Position numbers and translations under genes: made by a program
From: Candidatus Magasanikbacteria bacterium RIFOXYC2_FULL_42_28
Lineage (GTDB): Bacteria > Patescibacteria > ABY1 > Magasanikbacterales > GWA2-37-8
Length of the DNA stretch: 64,000 bases
NCBI GenBank assembly: GCA_001784435.1
Contig: MFQZ01000008.1
Coordinates: 1 to 64,000 of the forward strand
Reading direction: 5' to 3'
Part shown: in pieces, positions 1-7,110 of the stretch
How the letters are laid out: every line of letters begins with the position of its first letter
How positions within the stretch are numbered: position 1 is the first letter of the stretch
Notes under the pieces: generated by a model
What the model was told of the DNA's origin: nothing
Database searches by the model: none
What the model saw: only the letters and a program-made list of their open reading frames with translations

Positions 1-57
1 ATTATAAAAGACTATATTAAAAAATCACTTATTATATTAAAAGCAGATAAGTGTTTT

Positions 58-303
58 GGGCTCGGGCATTCACCCCTTAATCCCCTCTGCCCTTCGCCCA
101 AAACGGAAAAAGAAATTTGAAAATTTTTAAAACAAGCCCCGCCGATGGCGGGACAAAAGAAAAGGAATACATCAGCTAACAGCGCATAAGCGGTTCCGTT
201 CAGTCGCTTCGCTCCTTCACTCCACCCATATTTGCCACTGGTCGCCCTTCGGGCATATTATACCGCTGGCAAACATCGTATATTCTGGAACATTCGGCAA
301 AAT
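58..303 (+). repeat. attC-like intergenic repeat, copy 1 (full length)
   Basis: No gene is visible in 1-500. The stretch holds a composite repeat: a C-rich block at 58-100 (GGGCATTCACCCC ... CCCCTCTGCCC), a small hairpin around AAGCCCCGCC/GGCGGG, and a block at 169-303 beginning ACATCAGCTAAC and ending GAACATTCGGCAAAAT. The same blocks recur in the same order at 2689-2899, and in part at 3214-3302, 5641-5756 and 6968-7005, each between + strand genes. The AAC-start, (A/G)TT-end and inner palindromes recall integron attC sites, but this copy does not fit the strict consensus. Two further hairpins follow at about 290-345 (TTTTGCCGAA; GGTTCGCGG/CCGCGAACC). Confidence 0.5.
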
Positions 304-500
304 CGCTTCGCTCTTTTGCCGAATGGTTCGCGGGCTCCGCGAACCATTATGTGAAATAAGCTTTTCCTTTTCGCCAGACAGCGACGTTTTTAGATAGTGA
401 AAAAATTTTATTTTTGTTTTATTTTAAAGGGGAAATGCTGTGTTTTCGCCCATTGCGAAATGGCCAAAAACCGAATTTTTATATTAACTCCAAAGGTAAT

Positions 501-1520
501 ATGAAAAACAATTTGTTAAAAAATAAACTAGGAATGATCGGACCACTTAAAAAGACTATTGAAAGCGACACGAAATATAAGGTAGACCGGATCAAAGAAC
601 TCACGGGGGGCAGTATGAACTATGTTTTTAAGGTTGAGACGAGCCAAGGCACTGTGGTTGCAAGAATATTTGCCAAAAATGATTTTCCAGACGACAAAAA
701 ACTCCTTTGGGTTGATAAAGCGTTAAAAAAAGCGGGCGTTAACACTGCTAGAATAATTTTTTGTACGAGAAAAAACAAGCCCTTCCGTTTTGGCTATATG
801 TTGACGGAATTCGTTGAGGGAAGAGACGGGTGGAGCGCGATAAGAAATGGCGATGTCTCATTACAAAAATACTTTGAAACATTTGGCCGGCTTCTGAAGC
901 GAATTCACGCAATAAGGCTTTCAAAAAACTGTCCTCTCAAAACAAGCTCGCCCAAGGGGGATTATGGTTGGTTTAGAGATGTTTTAAGAAACTTCGCACG
1001 TAAAAGCTTTCTTTCCGAAAAAAGCTATGTTCGGATACAAGATTTTGTTATTAACACGCTCACTCGCTACGCGCTCCGGTGTAAGAAAGTGTTGTGCCAT
1101 TGCGATCCTGGTCTGCAAAATCACATTTATACAAAAAACGGAAGGATTATTTTGATTGATTGGGATCTCGCAGAAATTGACATTTTCTTCAGAGATTTTT
1201 CGGTAATCACCATTGATAATAAAAAAATGGATCTCTTCGGAAAACGACAGGCCGTAACTCGTCTAATTCAAAAAGCTTTTTTACGAGGATACGGTCGGAC
1301 TGGATTTACATCGATTGAAATACAAAGAGCGACAGACGCACATCACATCATTTCTCATGTTCAAAACGCTCTTGCCTATCCACCCATTGGGAAAGGCGCG
1401 GTCCGTTACAAAAGAACAACAAAAGAAATTTTAAAAATTTTAGGTAGGTATCCATACACAGTTAAAGTTAGTTTATATCTTTCTTGTGTTATTCTAAAAA
1501 GTATGCTATTATTGGAATAA
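501..1520 (+). CDS. APH/choline-kinase-fold phosphotransferase
   Basis: Predicted small-molecule kinase of the aminoglycoside phosphotransferase (protein-kinase-like) fold, about 339 residues. The diagnostic catalytic loop is present as CHCDPGLQN (the HxDxxxxN Brenner motif), followed by the metal-binding LIDWDLAEI. The N-terminal lobe carries a GGSMNYVFKV nucleotide-binding turn. The ATG at 501 was preferred to one at 414 because family homology-like sequence begins only after it and the upstream residues look non-coding. The substrate cannot be told: family members phosphorylate aminoglycosides, choline, homoserine or sugars. It sits inside the attC-like repeat array, so it may be a captured cassette gene. 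Its 3' end contains the promoter of the next gene. Confidence 0.75.
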   Translation: MKNNLLKNKLGMIGPLKKTIESDTKYKVDRIKELTGGSMNYVFKVETSQGTVVARIFAKNDFPDDKKLLWVDKALKKAGVNTARIIFCTRKNKPFRFGYMLTEFVEGRDGWSAIRNGDVSLQKYFETFGRLLKRIHAIRLSKNCPLKTSSPKGDYGWFRDVLRNFARKSFLSEKSYVRIQDFVINTLTRYALRCKKVLCHCDPGLQNHIYTKNGRIILIDWDLAEIDIFFRDFSVITIDNKKMDLFGKRQAVTRLIQKAFLRGYGRTGFTSIEIQRATDAHHIISHVQNALAYPPIGKGAVRYKRTTKEILKILGRYPYTVKVSLYLSCVILKSMLLLE

Positions 1521-1568
1521 GCCATTTCGTTATTCTAACCCTTGGAATAACAAAACCCCTTATTCTAA
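1484..1568 (+). promoter_or_regulatory. Promoter and five-box operator array of the first Fic gene
   Basis: A sigma70-type promoter reads TTGTGT (1484-1489), a 17-nt spacer and an extended -10, TGC-TATTAT (1507-1512). Five 9-bp boxes alternate in orientation: TTATTCTAA at 1489-1497, 1530-1538 and 1560-1568, and TTGGAATAA at 1512-1520 and 1542-1550. Boxes 1 and 2 lie in the spacer and on the -10/start region, so a bound protein would block initiation. The downstream Fic protein ends in a winged-helix-like segment, which makes autoregulation the simplest reading (inference). Confidence 0.65.
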
Positions 1569-1577
1569 TCATAAAAT

Positions 1578-2678
1578 ATGCCAATAAAACCCTTCGTTTT
1601 ACCTAAATTACCGCCAAAAATTGATTATGACCAGCTAATCGGTAAAATTACCGAAGCCCATCGAGCGATTGCTGGCTTGGATTCCTTGCTTAACGCTCTA
1701 CCCAACCCTGCCCTACTTGGCCGAACCATGCAAACCAAAGAAGCGGTGGAAAGTTCCAAAATAGAAGGCACACAAGCGACCCTGGAAGAAGTTTTACAAT
1801 TTGAGGCCTTAACCAACAAAAAAGATGAAACCACAAAACAGAAGGACATAAACGAGGTAATTAATTATCGACAAGCTTTAGATTTGGGGATTAAAAGTTT
1901 AGAATCATTGCCGATATCAGAAAACTTGGTAAAAAAAATACACGCCACCTTGTTAAAATCAGGTCGAGGTGCTAACAAAGCACCAGGCGAGTTTAGAAAA
2001 GTGCAAGTATATATCGGCAAATACGGCGCAAGTATTGAGGATGCATCCTATGTACCGCCCGCGGCAAACGAAGTTATTCCGTTATTTAGCAATTTTGAAA
2101 ATTATTTAAATTCTGACGAAGAAAAAGATAAACTGATACAAATTGCCGTAGCTCATTACCAATTTGAGGCTATTCATCCTTTTCTTGACGGTAACGGCCG
2201 CGTGGGCCGGCTAATAATCTCGTTATTTTTGTATGAGAAAAAACTTCTATCTCACCCATTTTTGTATTTGAGCGAATTTTTTGAAGAACACAGACAATAT
2301 TATTATGAATTACTACGCGGCGTTAGTGAAAAACAAGATTGGCTAAGTTGGATCAAATTCTTCTTAGACGCTTTGGCAATCCAAGCCAAAAAGGCCGAGT
2401 CAACCGGGAAAGAAATACTAAAATTATACGTTACTCATAAAGAAAAAATCTCTATTGTTAACTCTATACACGCAATAAATTTGTTGGATGCAATTTTTGT
2501 ACGTCCAATTTTTACTACTGCAAGTTTACGAAAATTTGTTAAAATTAAAAACACCCAAACCTTGTTTAGTTTAATTGCTAAATTTGTTACCGCTGGGATA
2601 TTAAAAGAAGCTGACCCAAAAAAACAACGGAATAAAATTTATATATTTACCGAATTGATGGAATTGTTAAACAAATAA
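1578..2678 (+). CDS. Fic family protein (AMPylase type), first copy
   Basis: Predicted Fic-domain nucleotidyltransferase of 366 residues. The catalytic motif HPFLDGNGRVGRL is intact, with the catalytic His and the GNGR anion-binding loop. An N-terminal inhibitory helix motif SSKIEG (S/TxxxE-G/N) precedes the core, so this is a self-inhibited class II enzyme in which the Glu obstructs ATP binding. The C-terminal ~90 residues look like a winged helix, as is common in stand-alone Fic regulators. Such enzymes usually transfer AMP to protein hydroxyls; the target is unknown. The gene is monocistronic, directly downstream of an operator array, and is followed by an attC-like repeat. Confidence 0.9.
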   Translation: MPIKPFVLPKLPPKIDYDQLIGKITEAHRAIAGLDSLLNALPNPALLGRTMQTKEAVESSKIEGTQATLEEVLQFEALTNKKDETTKQKDINEVINYRQALDLGIKSLESLPISENLVKKIHATLLKSGRGANKAPGEFRKVQVYIGKYGASIEDASYVPPAANEVIPLFSNFENYLNSDEEKDKLIQIAVAHYQFEAIHPFLDGNGRVGRLIISLFLYEKKLLSHPFLYLSEFFEEHRQYYYELLRGVSEKQDWLSWIKFFLDALAIQAKKAESTGKEILKLYVTHKEKISIVNSIHAINLLDAIFVRPIFTTASLRKFVKIKNTQTLFSLIAKFVTAGILKEADPKKQRNKIYIFTELMELLNK

Positions 2679-2688
2679 AATATTTTGT

Positions 2689-2899
2689 CGGGGCGCAATT
2701 CACCCCTTTCGTTCCCCTCTTGCGCCCCGTCAAATGGTTAAAAATCCAATTTTTACGCCATCTAAAAACGAGCCCTGTGACGGGCCTAAAAGAAAAAGCA
2801 TACATCATATAACAAGTTGTATCTGGTTACGGCTTTTTCCAAAATCCTCCACCCATATTGCTAACGCAACATCGCATACACGCAAACGTTCGGAAATAT
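2689..2899 (+). repeat. attC-like intergenic repeat, copy 2
   Basis: Same architecture as copy 1: a C-rich block (GGGGCGCAATTCACCCC ... CCCCTCTTGCGCCCC) at 2689-2730, an AACGAGCCCTGTGACGGGC hairpin, then ACATCATATAAC (from 2802) to GCAAACGTTCGGAAATATT (to 2899). The distance from the C-rich block to the ACATC block is about 113 bp here, 111 in copy 1 and 104 in copy 4, so these are one element. The short open frame inside it (2734-2919) is regarded as non-coding. The next gene starts 16 bp after the repeat. Confidence 0.55.
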
Positions 2900-2915
2900 T
2901 ACTTACCCTAACATT

Positions 2916-3212
2916 ATGAAAATTAAAAAATGGCATTGGATTATTTTGTGCATAGAGGCTTTCGCTACCTGGTTTTATGTTCTAAATTTTGTTCCTCTTA
3001 TTCCGATTCAAAGACCTAACACTTTTTTTGTTCAACAAGAAGAAATCTGCCCGCTTAATTACTGGCTTTGTTATAATGATATGGTTGACACGGACACCTT
3101 CCCAATCATACTTAAACAGGGCATCTTCACAAACATTTTATTGCCATTTTTTTTCCCACTTATATTGACTTGGGCTACCTTTTATTTTGTATCAAAGAAG
3201 ACGGGTAAGTAA
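2916..3212 (+). CDS. Small two-helix membrane protein, unknown function
   Basis: A 98-residue protein not recognised as any family. The first 25 residues form a membrane helix (IILCIEAFATWFYVLNFV), a polar extracytoplasmic-like loop of about 50 residues with two cysteines (CPLNYWLCYND) follows, and a second helix near residues 74-92 precedes a Lys-rich tail. The ATG is 16 bp past the end of an attC-like repeat and the stop codon touches the next repeat, so the gene exactly fills the space between two repeats, as a one-gene cassette would. No clear ribosome-binding site is visible. Confidence 0.55.
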   Translation: MKIKKWHWIILCIEAFATWFYVLNFVPLIPIQRPNTFFVQQEEICPLNYWLCYNDMVDTDTFPIILKQGIFTNILLPFFFPLILTWATFYFVSKKTGK

Positions 3213-3213
3213 T

Positions 3214-3302
3214 ACATCCGATAACACGGCATATACGGTTCCACCTCGCTTCACCCAAATTACTACGCAACTTCGCATGATGCCGAAACATTATCGGAAA
3301 TA
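3214..3302 (+). repeat. attC-like repeat, copy 3 (best-formed palindrome)
   Basis: This copy begins ACATCCGATAAC and ends in ATTATCGGAAAT. It folds like an attC site: outer arms CCGATAA (3218-3224) and TTATCGG (3291-3297) pair over 7 bp, and inner arms CGGCAT (3227-3232) and ATGCCG (3280-3285) pair over 6 bp. The arms are separated by 2 nt on one side and 5 nt on the other. The 47-nt apical region has no evident long stem. The AAC triplet of a left core is present; the right triplet is ATT rather than the canonical GTT. Confidence 0.55.
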
Positions 3303-3365
3303 AATTATTTTTTCACTTTTTGTTTTTTTGTGATTGGTGAGGGGGGGGCGAATGTGGACGAATTG
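3302..3365 (+). repeat. Left arm of a long inverted repeat flanking 3.3-5.7 kb
   Basis: Positions 3302-3329 match the reverse complement of 5717-5744 at 27 of 28 bases (core TTTTTTCACTTTTTGTTTTTTT). The similarity continues more loosely through a G-run at 3340-3350, matching the C-run at 5694-5703. The pair encloses the 3448-4158 membrane-protein gene and the second Fic gene, as the terminal repeats of a mobile unit would. Confidence 0.55.
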
Positions 3366-3447
3366 AAGCGGTAATTAAGGTTTTAAGATGTTTTCTTCGA
3401 TTCGCTACAAAAATATAACCTAACATATTAATCAATGATTTTATCTT

Positions 3448-4158
3448 ATGAAACAAATACATTTTGTAAATTTATTATTTCTTAAAACTATCCGCATATT
3501 TTTGTGGCTATTATTGTGGTGTGGCGGTTCGTTAGCTTTAGGAATGTTCTGGGGCGAAATAAGCAAAATATTTTACTCATTTTCAGAATATTTATCTATT
3601 TGGTATGTTTTAATTTTTGCTGCTTTCATTTACCCAATATATTTACTAATAAAAACATTAAATTTGGAAATCAATCTGATGGAACATTTGGATTATGCAA
3701 AAGTAATGATTAAACACAAAATAAAAACATTAGATGCTAAAAAATATCCCTACTTATGGTGTATTGATAAAAATGAACTTTTTACAATCATATATAACAA
3801 AGCAGAAAAAAATCTTTCATCACAAGACGGCGTTTTTTATCCTGCGCAAATTGATGAAATTTTAATGGAATATGAAAATTATCTTAAAGAAAAAAGAACA
3901 CAACAATACCCAATTGTGGCTAAAAATGACACAACTAAATTGCAAAAGGAAGTGGAACAAGCGATAGATAGTCTGAACCCTGTGCACTTTCCGCAACTGA
4001 TAAAATGGCGGAACGCAAACCGGAACCGGCTGATCGAAGTAATCTTGAACGAGATGACATCATCGCCAAACGATTCGATCGGGATGATACTGGCGTCCTA
4101 CGAGAGCGACCTCGAGCACCTATCTCCAACATTAAATAATAAAACAGACCACAACTAA
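3448..4158 (+). CDS. Membrane-anchored protein, unknown function
   Basis: A 236-residue protein with two N-terminal membrane helices (about residues 10-35 and 48-70, LIFAAFIYPIYLLI) and a long, charged, helical cytoplasmic-type domain. No known motif was recognised. The C-terminal ~65 codons (from about 3950) are richer in G+C than the rest of the gene and also contain a second open frame, 4005-4139, encoding 44 residues, so the 3' part may be of different origin. The gene precedes the second Fic gene but is 375 bp from it and not obviously in its operon. Confidence 0.55.
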   Translation: MKQIHFVNLLFLKTIRIFLWLLLWCGGSLALGMFWGEISKIFYSFSEYLSIWYVLIFAAFIYPIYLLIKTLNLEINLMEHLDYAKVMIKHKIKTLDAKKYPYLWCIDKNELFTIIYNKAEKNLSSQDGVFYPAQIDEILMEYENYLKEKRTQQYPIVAKNDTTKLQKEVEQAIDSLNPVHFPQLIKWRNANRNRLIEVILNEMTSSPNDSIGMILASYESDLEHLSPTLNNKTDHN

Positions 4159-4473
4159 AATTACCGCCCTCCAAAATCGACATCACCAAATTCCCAGCCG
4201 ACATCATTGTTAATGTCACAAAAAACACTAGTCAAAAAATAAAACAAAAAATGAACAAGTATTTTTTATTACATTCAACGAAATATACTTTAAATTATAC
4301 AAACAAATATTGAAACTCGGAGGAACGACAAAATCAATCTATAAACAGTGCATTTAGTAAATTCGATAAAAAACCCAACACCTTAGCCAAAAAACCAACC
4401 CTTAGCATTACTATGTCAGTATAGTGATATAGTAAGTGCCATTACTCAATCATTTGACAGGTAAAGAGCCAGC

Positions 4474-4525
4474 TTGACTTAATCTCCTTAATTGGATATA
4501 ATTGGATATAGTTAATATATCCAAT
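4474..4525 (+). promoter_or_regulatory. Promoter and overlapping operator of the second Fic gene
   Basis: In the 375-bp gap 4159-4533, which otherwise holds no recognisable gene, TTGACT (4474-4479), a 17-nt spacer and TATAAT (4497-4502) make a near-consensus promoter. The decamer ATTGGATATA occurs twice in tandem (4491-4500, 4501-4510) across the -10, and once inverted (TATATCCAAT, 4516-4525) over the expected start site. A bound dimer would occlude RNA polymerase. The start codon is at 4534, giving a leader of about 25 nt. Confidence 0.7.
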
Positions 4526-4533
4526 TTGAATAT

Positions 4534-5628
4534 ATGCCTAATACTAGCCAAAAAATAACAGAAAAACATCAAATTTCAGACAATTTTGCCAAACGAATTG
4601 AACAAATTCCGTCTAATATTGTATCCAAGATTGCCAAAATTGACGAGTTAAAAGGACGATGGATAACTGGGGCGCGCTTAAGCCCGCAGGTTTTGGGACG
4701 TTTAAAACGCTCTGTTTTGATCACCTCCACTGGCGCATCCACTCGTATTGAGGGCTCTCGCCTGTCTGACGAAGATATTGAAAAACTGATGCGTGGTATT
4801 AACATCCAAAAATTTACCAACCGTGATAAACAGGAAGCCCATGGATACTATGAACTATTAGAAAATGTTTTTAATTCCTGGAAAAGCTTAAAACTTAGTG
4901 AAAATACGATCAAACATTTTCACCAAGAACTTTTAAAATACGTTGATAAGGATGAAAAACACCGTGGTGAATACAAAAAAGGCGAAAATAAGGTACACAT
5001 GTTAGACGATACCGGAAAATCAATCGCTATTCTATTTGACACCGTGCCGGCATATCTTACTCCGAGCCAGATGCGAGATTTGGTAGAGTGGACACAAAAA
5101 ACATTAGCGGAAAACAAATATCATCCACTACTAATAATTGGAAATTTTCTGGTGGAATTTTTGAAGATCCACCCTTTCACAGATGGCAACGGACGATTAT
5201 CTCGCGTACTTACCAACCTGCTTTTACTGCAAGCTGGATATTTGTATATCCCTTATGTTTCTCATGAAAAATTAGTGGAAGATAATAAACCTGATTACTA
5301 TGTTGCGTTACGCCGCAGTCAAAAAACCATCGGAACGGGTAATGAAAACATCGCTGATTGGCTCAATTTCTTTTTGGATATGATCTTAAAACAATCAGAG
5401 GTGGCTGTGGAATTGTTATCCAAAGAAAACATAGAAAAAATCCTGTCCGAGAAACAGTTAATTGTTTGGCGATACATTGAAAAGATGAAAGAAGCAAGCA
5501 CTGGTGATATTGTAAAAAACACCAAAATTATTAGGCCAACAGTAAAACAAACGTTGGACGTTTTGCTTAGATTAAAAAAGATTGAGCGAGTCGGATTGGG
5601 GAGAAGCGCGCGATATAAAATTATTTAA
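4534..5628 (+). CDS. Fic family protein with C-terminal winged helix, second copy
   Basis: A 364-residue Fic protein. The catalytic motif HPFTDGNGRLSRV is intact and an N-terminal inhibitory motif STRIEG lies near residue 67, marking a self-inhibited class II enzyme. The last ~60 residues (LIVWRYIEKMKEAS ... RPTVKQTLDVL ... RSARYKII) form a winged helix of the kind that binds an operator, consistent with the repeats on its own promoter. It differs clearly in sequence from the first Fic gene and is not a recent duplicate. Likely activity is AMPylation of a protein target that cannot be named. Confidence 0.9.
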   Translation: MPNTSQKITEKHQISDNFAKRIEQIPSNIVSKIAKIDELKGRWITGARLSPQVLGRLKRSVLITSTGASTRIEGSRLSDEDIEKLMRGINIQKFTNRDKQEAHGYYELLENVFNSWKSLKLSENTIKHFHQELLKYVDKDEKHRGEYKKGENKVHMLDDTGKSIAILFDTVPAYLTPSQMRDLVEWTQKTLAENKYHPLLIIGNFLVEFLKIHPFTDGNGRLSRVLTNLLLLQAGYLYIPYVSHEKLVEDNKPDYYVALRRSQKTIGTGNENIADWLNFFLDMILKQSEVAVELLSKENIEKILSEKQLIVWRYIEKMKEASTGDIVKNTKIIRPTVKQTLDVLLRLKKIERVGLGRSARYKII

Positions 5629-5640
5629 AACGATATAGCT

Positions 5641-5756
5641 ACTGGGCATTCACCCCTACCCCTCTGCCCCTTCGCCATATTGATTGACGAATTTGCCCCC
5701 CCATTGAGCGAGCGAAAAAAAAACAAAAAGTGAAAAAATGATTTACATCAGCTAAC
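5641..5756 (+). repeat. attC-like repeat, copy 4 (left half only)
   Basis: The C-rich block (GGGCATTCACCCC ... CCCCTCTGCCCC) starts at 5641 and ACATCAGCTAAC lies at 5745-5756, after which similarity to copy 1 stops abruptly. The missing right half (ACGCAAC ... GAACGTTAGGCGAAAT) is found at 6968-7005 beyond the insertion sequence, so the element appears to have been split by an insertion. A 28-bp inverted copy of 3302-3329 overlaps it at 5717-5744. Confidence 0.5.
5717..5744 (-). repeat. Right arm of the long inverted repeat
   Basis: Inverted copy of 3302-3329 with a single mismatch, preceded by a C-run that mirrors the G-run in the left arm. Confidence 0.55.
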
Positions 5757-5794
5757 TAATTATATCCCCGTCAACCCCAATCTGTGGATAACCC

Positions 5795-5816
5795 AAGAGG
5801 CCGTCAGGCCTCTTTT
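5795..5816 (+). terminator. Intrinsic terminator hairpin
   Basis: AAGAGGCC-GTCA-GGCCTCTT is a perfect 8-bp stem with a 4-nt loop followed by TT and GGTTTTA. It lies between the second Fic gene and the insertion sequence and could end transcription of the former. Confidence 0.7.
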
Positions 5817-5887
5817 GGTTTTATGGTGGTCGTTTTGGTGTAATCAACAAACGGTTTGTTATTGCTCCAAACTGAGTAAATGAGACT

Positions 5888-6902
5888 TAATAGACAAAAC
5901 GGTGGGGCTATAATATAGAGAAAAAACTAACCTAAATTACATATGCCAGCTAAAAAAAGTGCCCTGTTTGTCTAAAATACAGCGTTAAAAAGAATGGAAA
6001 AAGAAGAGGAAACCAAACTTACAAGTGTGTTGATTGTGGACACAAATTTCAAAACAAAAGAAGAGCCGGACAATTAAAATCAGCTCTTTTAAAACAATAC
6101 GTTTGGCAACGTCAAACATATTCTGATCTGGCTAAAAAATACGACCGCAGTAAAAAATGGGTGCAAAGACAACTGGATGAAGACGAAGCGCGGTCAGTCG
6201 TTAAATTAAACAAGCAAGGATTAGTAATCGTCGCCGACACTACTTTCTTTTCACACGCGAGTGGCCTCACTGTTTTCCGAGAGCCAAATTTAAAAAAGAA
6301 TGTTTGGTGGCAACCAACAATTCATGAACGAGCAGAAATATATTTAAAAGGCAAAAAACATTTAGAGGGTAATGGGTATACCATTCGTGCCGTCATATTA
6401 GACGGCAGACGGGGTATTAGAGAGGTATTTAGTGGTATTCCGACCCAAATGTGTCACTTCCACCAGAAGCAGATTGTAAAACGATACTTGACCGTGCGAC
6501 CAAAATTAGTCGCTGGTCGAGAATTAAAATTAATTGTCGAACAATTAGTTAATACCAACGAACAAAAATTTGCCAACGAATTAAATTGTTGGCATGAAAA
6601 ATGGAAAGATTTTTTAAAAGAAAAAACCACCGACCAAAATACGGGACGATGGTTTTACACTCATAAAAGAGTACGAGCGACTTATCGAAGTTTAAAAACC
6701 AATTTACCCTACCTGTTTACTTATCAAAAATTTCCCGAATTAAATATCCCCAACACCACCAACTCTCTCGACGGATTCTTTAATCGTTTAAAAAGTTTAA
6801 TCTATGTCCACCGTGGACTAAAACCGGAAAGAAGAATGCGAATTGTTGTTGAAATTTTAAAGGGACGAAACGAGTAATCCAGCCCCACCAATTTGTCTAT
6901 TA
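5888..6902 (+). mobile_element. Insertion sequence, IS256 family (zinc-ribbon variant)
   Basis: Imperfect inverted repeats of 22 bp, 20 of 22 matching, lie at 5888-5909 and 6881-6902 (TAATAGACAAA...GGTGGGGCT and its complement). A further inverted match, CCAAACT/AGTTTGG, lies 15-20 bp outside on both sides, so the true ends may be a little further out. A 12-bp direct repeat, GTTTTGGTGTAA, brackets the whole unit at 5832-5843 and 6926-6937 and may be a target duplication, though it is longer than is usual for the family. The element separates the two halves of an attC-like repeat. Confidence 0.65.
5943..6877 (+). pseudogene. IS256-type transposase, frame broken near its start
   Basis: Transposase with an N-terminal zinc ribbon (CPVC ... 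CVDCGHKF), a helix-turn-helix (YSDLAKKYDRSKKWVQRQL) and a DDE catalytic domain (VADTTFF, ILDGRRGIREVF, CHFHQKQIVKRYL, NTTNSLDGFFNRLK). The only good ATG, at 5943, is in a different frame from the rest: after ATG-CCA-GCT comes a run of seven A at 5952-5958 and the frame then hits TAA at 5973. One more A would join M-P-A-K-K-K-C-P-V-C into the long frame. Either a base was lost, or slippage on the A-run produces the full protein, as some insertion sequences do. A shorter product from GTG 6161 would lack the zinc ribbon and most of the HTH. Confidence 0.75.
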
Positions 6903-6967
6903 ATCCTAAAATTGCAAAAAGTTTGGTTTTGGTGTAAGATTAGATAAAATATTAAAGGTGATATTAA

Positions 6968-7005
6968 GTTAACGCAACAGTAGTGGCTGGAACGTTAGGC
7001 GAAAT
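6968..7005 (+). repeat. attC-like repeat, right half of copy 4
   Basis: GTTAACGCAAC at 6968-6978 and GAACGTTAGGCGAAAT at 6990-7005 match the right halves of the other copies (ACGCAAC ... AAACGTTCGGAAAT in copy 2). GTTAGGC is exactly the integron core consensus GTTRRRY. The next gene begins about 105 bp downstream. Confidence 0.45.
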
Positions 7006-7110
7006 AGCCGGAAATTTCTTTTTTTTATTTTAAAGTTTTTTTGGCAATTTATTTTCACGGTCGACATAGCTTGTAATTAGAAAATTTTAATTAAACTAAA
7101 CAATAATACT

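Noticed and set aside
2734..2919. Short + strand open frame
   Set aside because: It lies wholly in an attC-like repeat, has no ribosome-binding site and its translation looks random.
3935..4228. 97-codon frame on the - strand
   Set aside because: Antisense to a better-supported gene; it is open because of the locally higher G+C.
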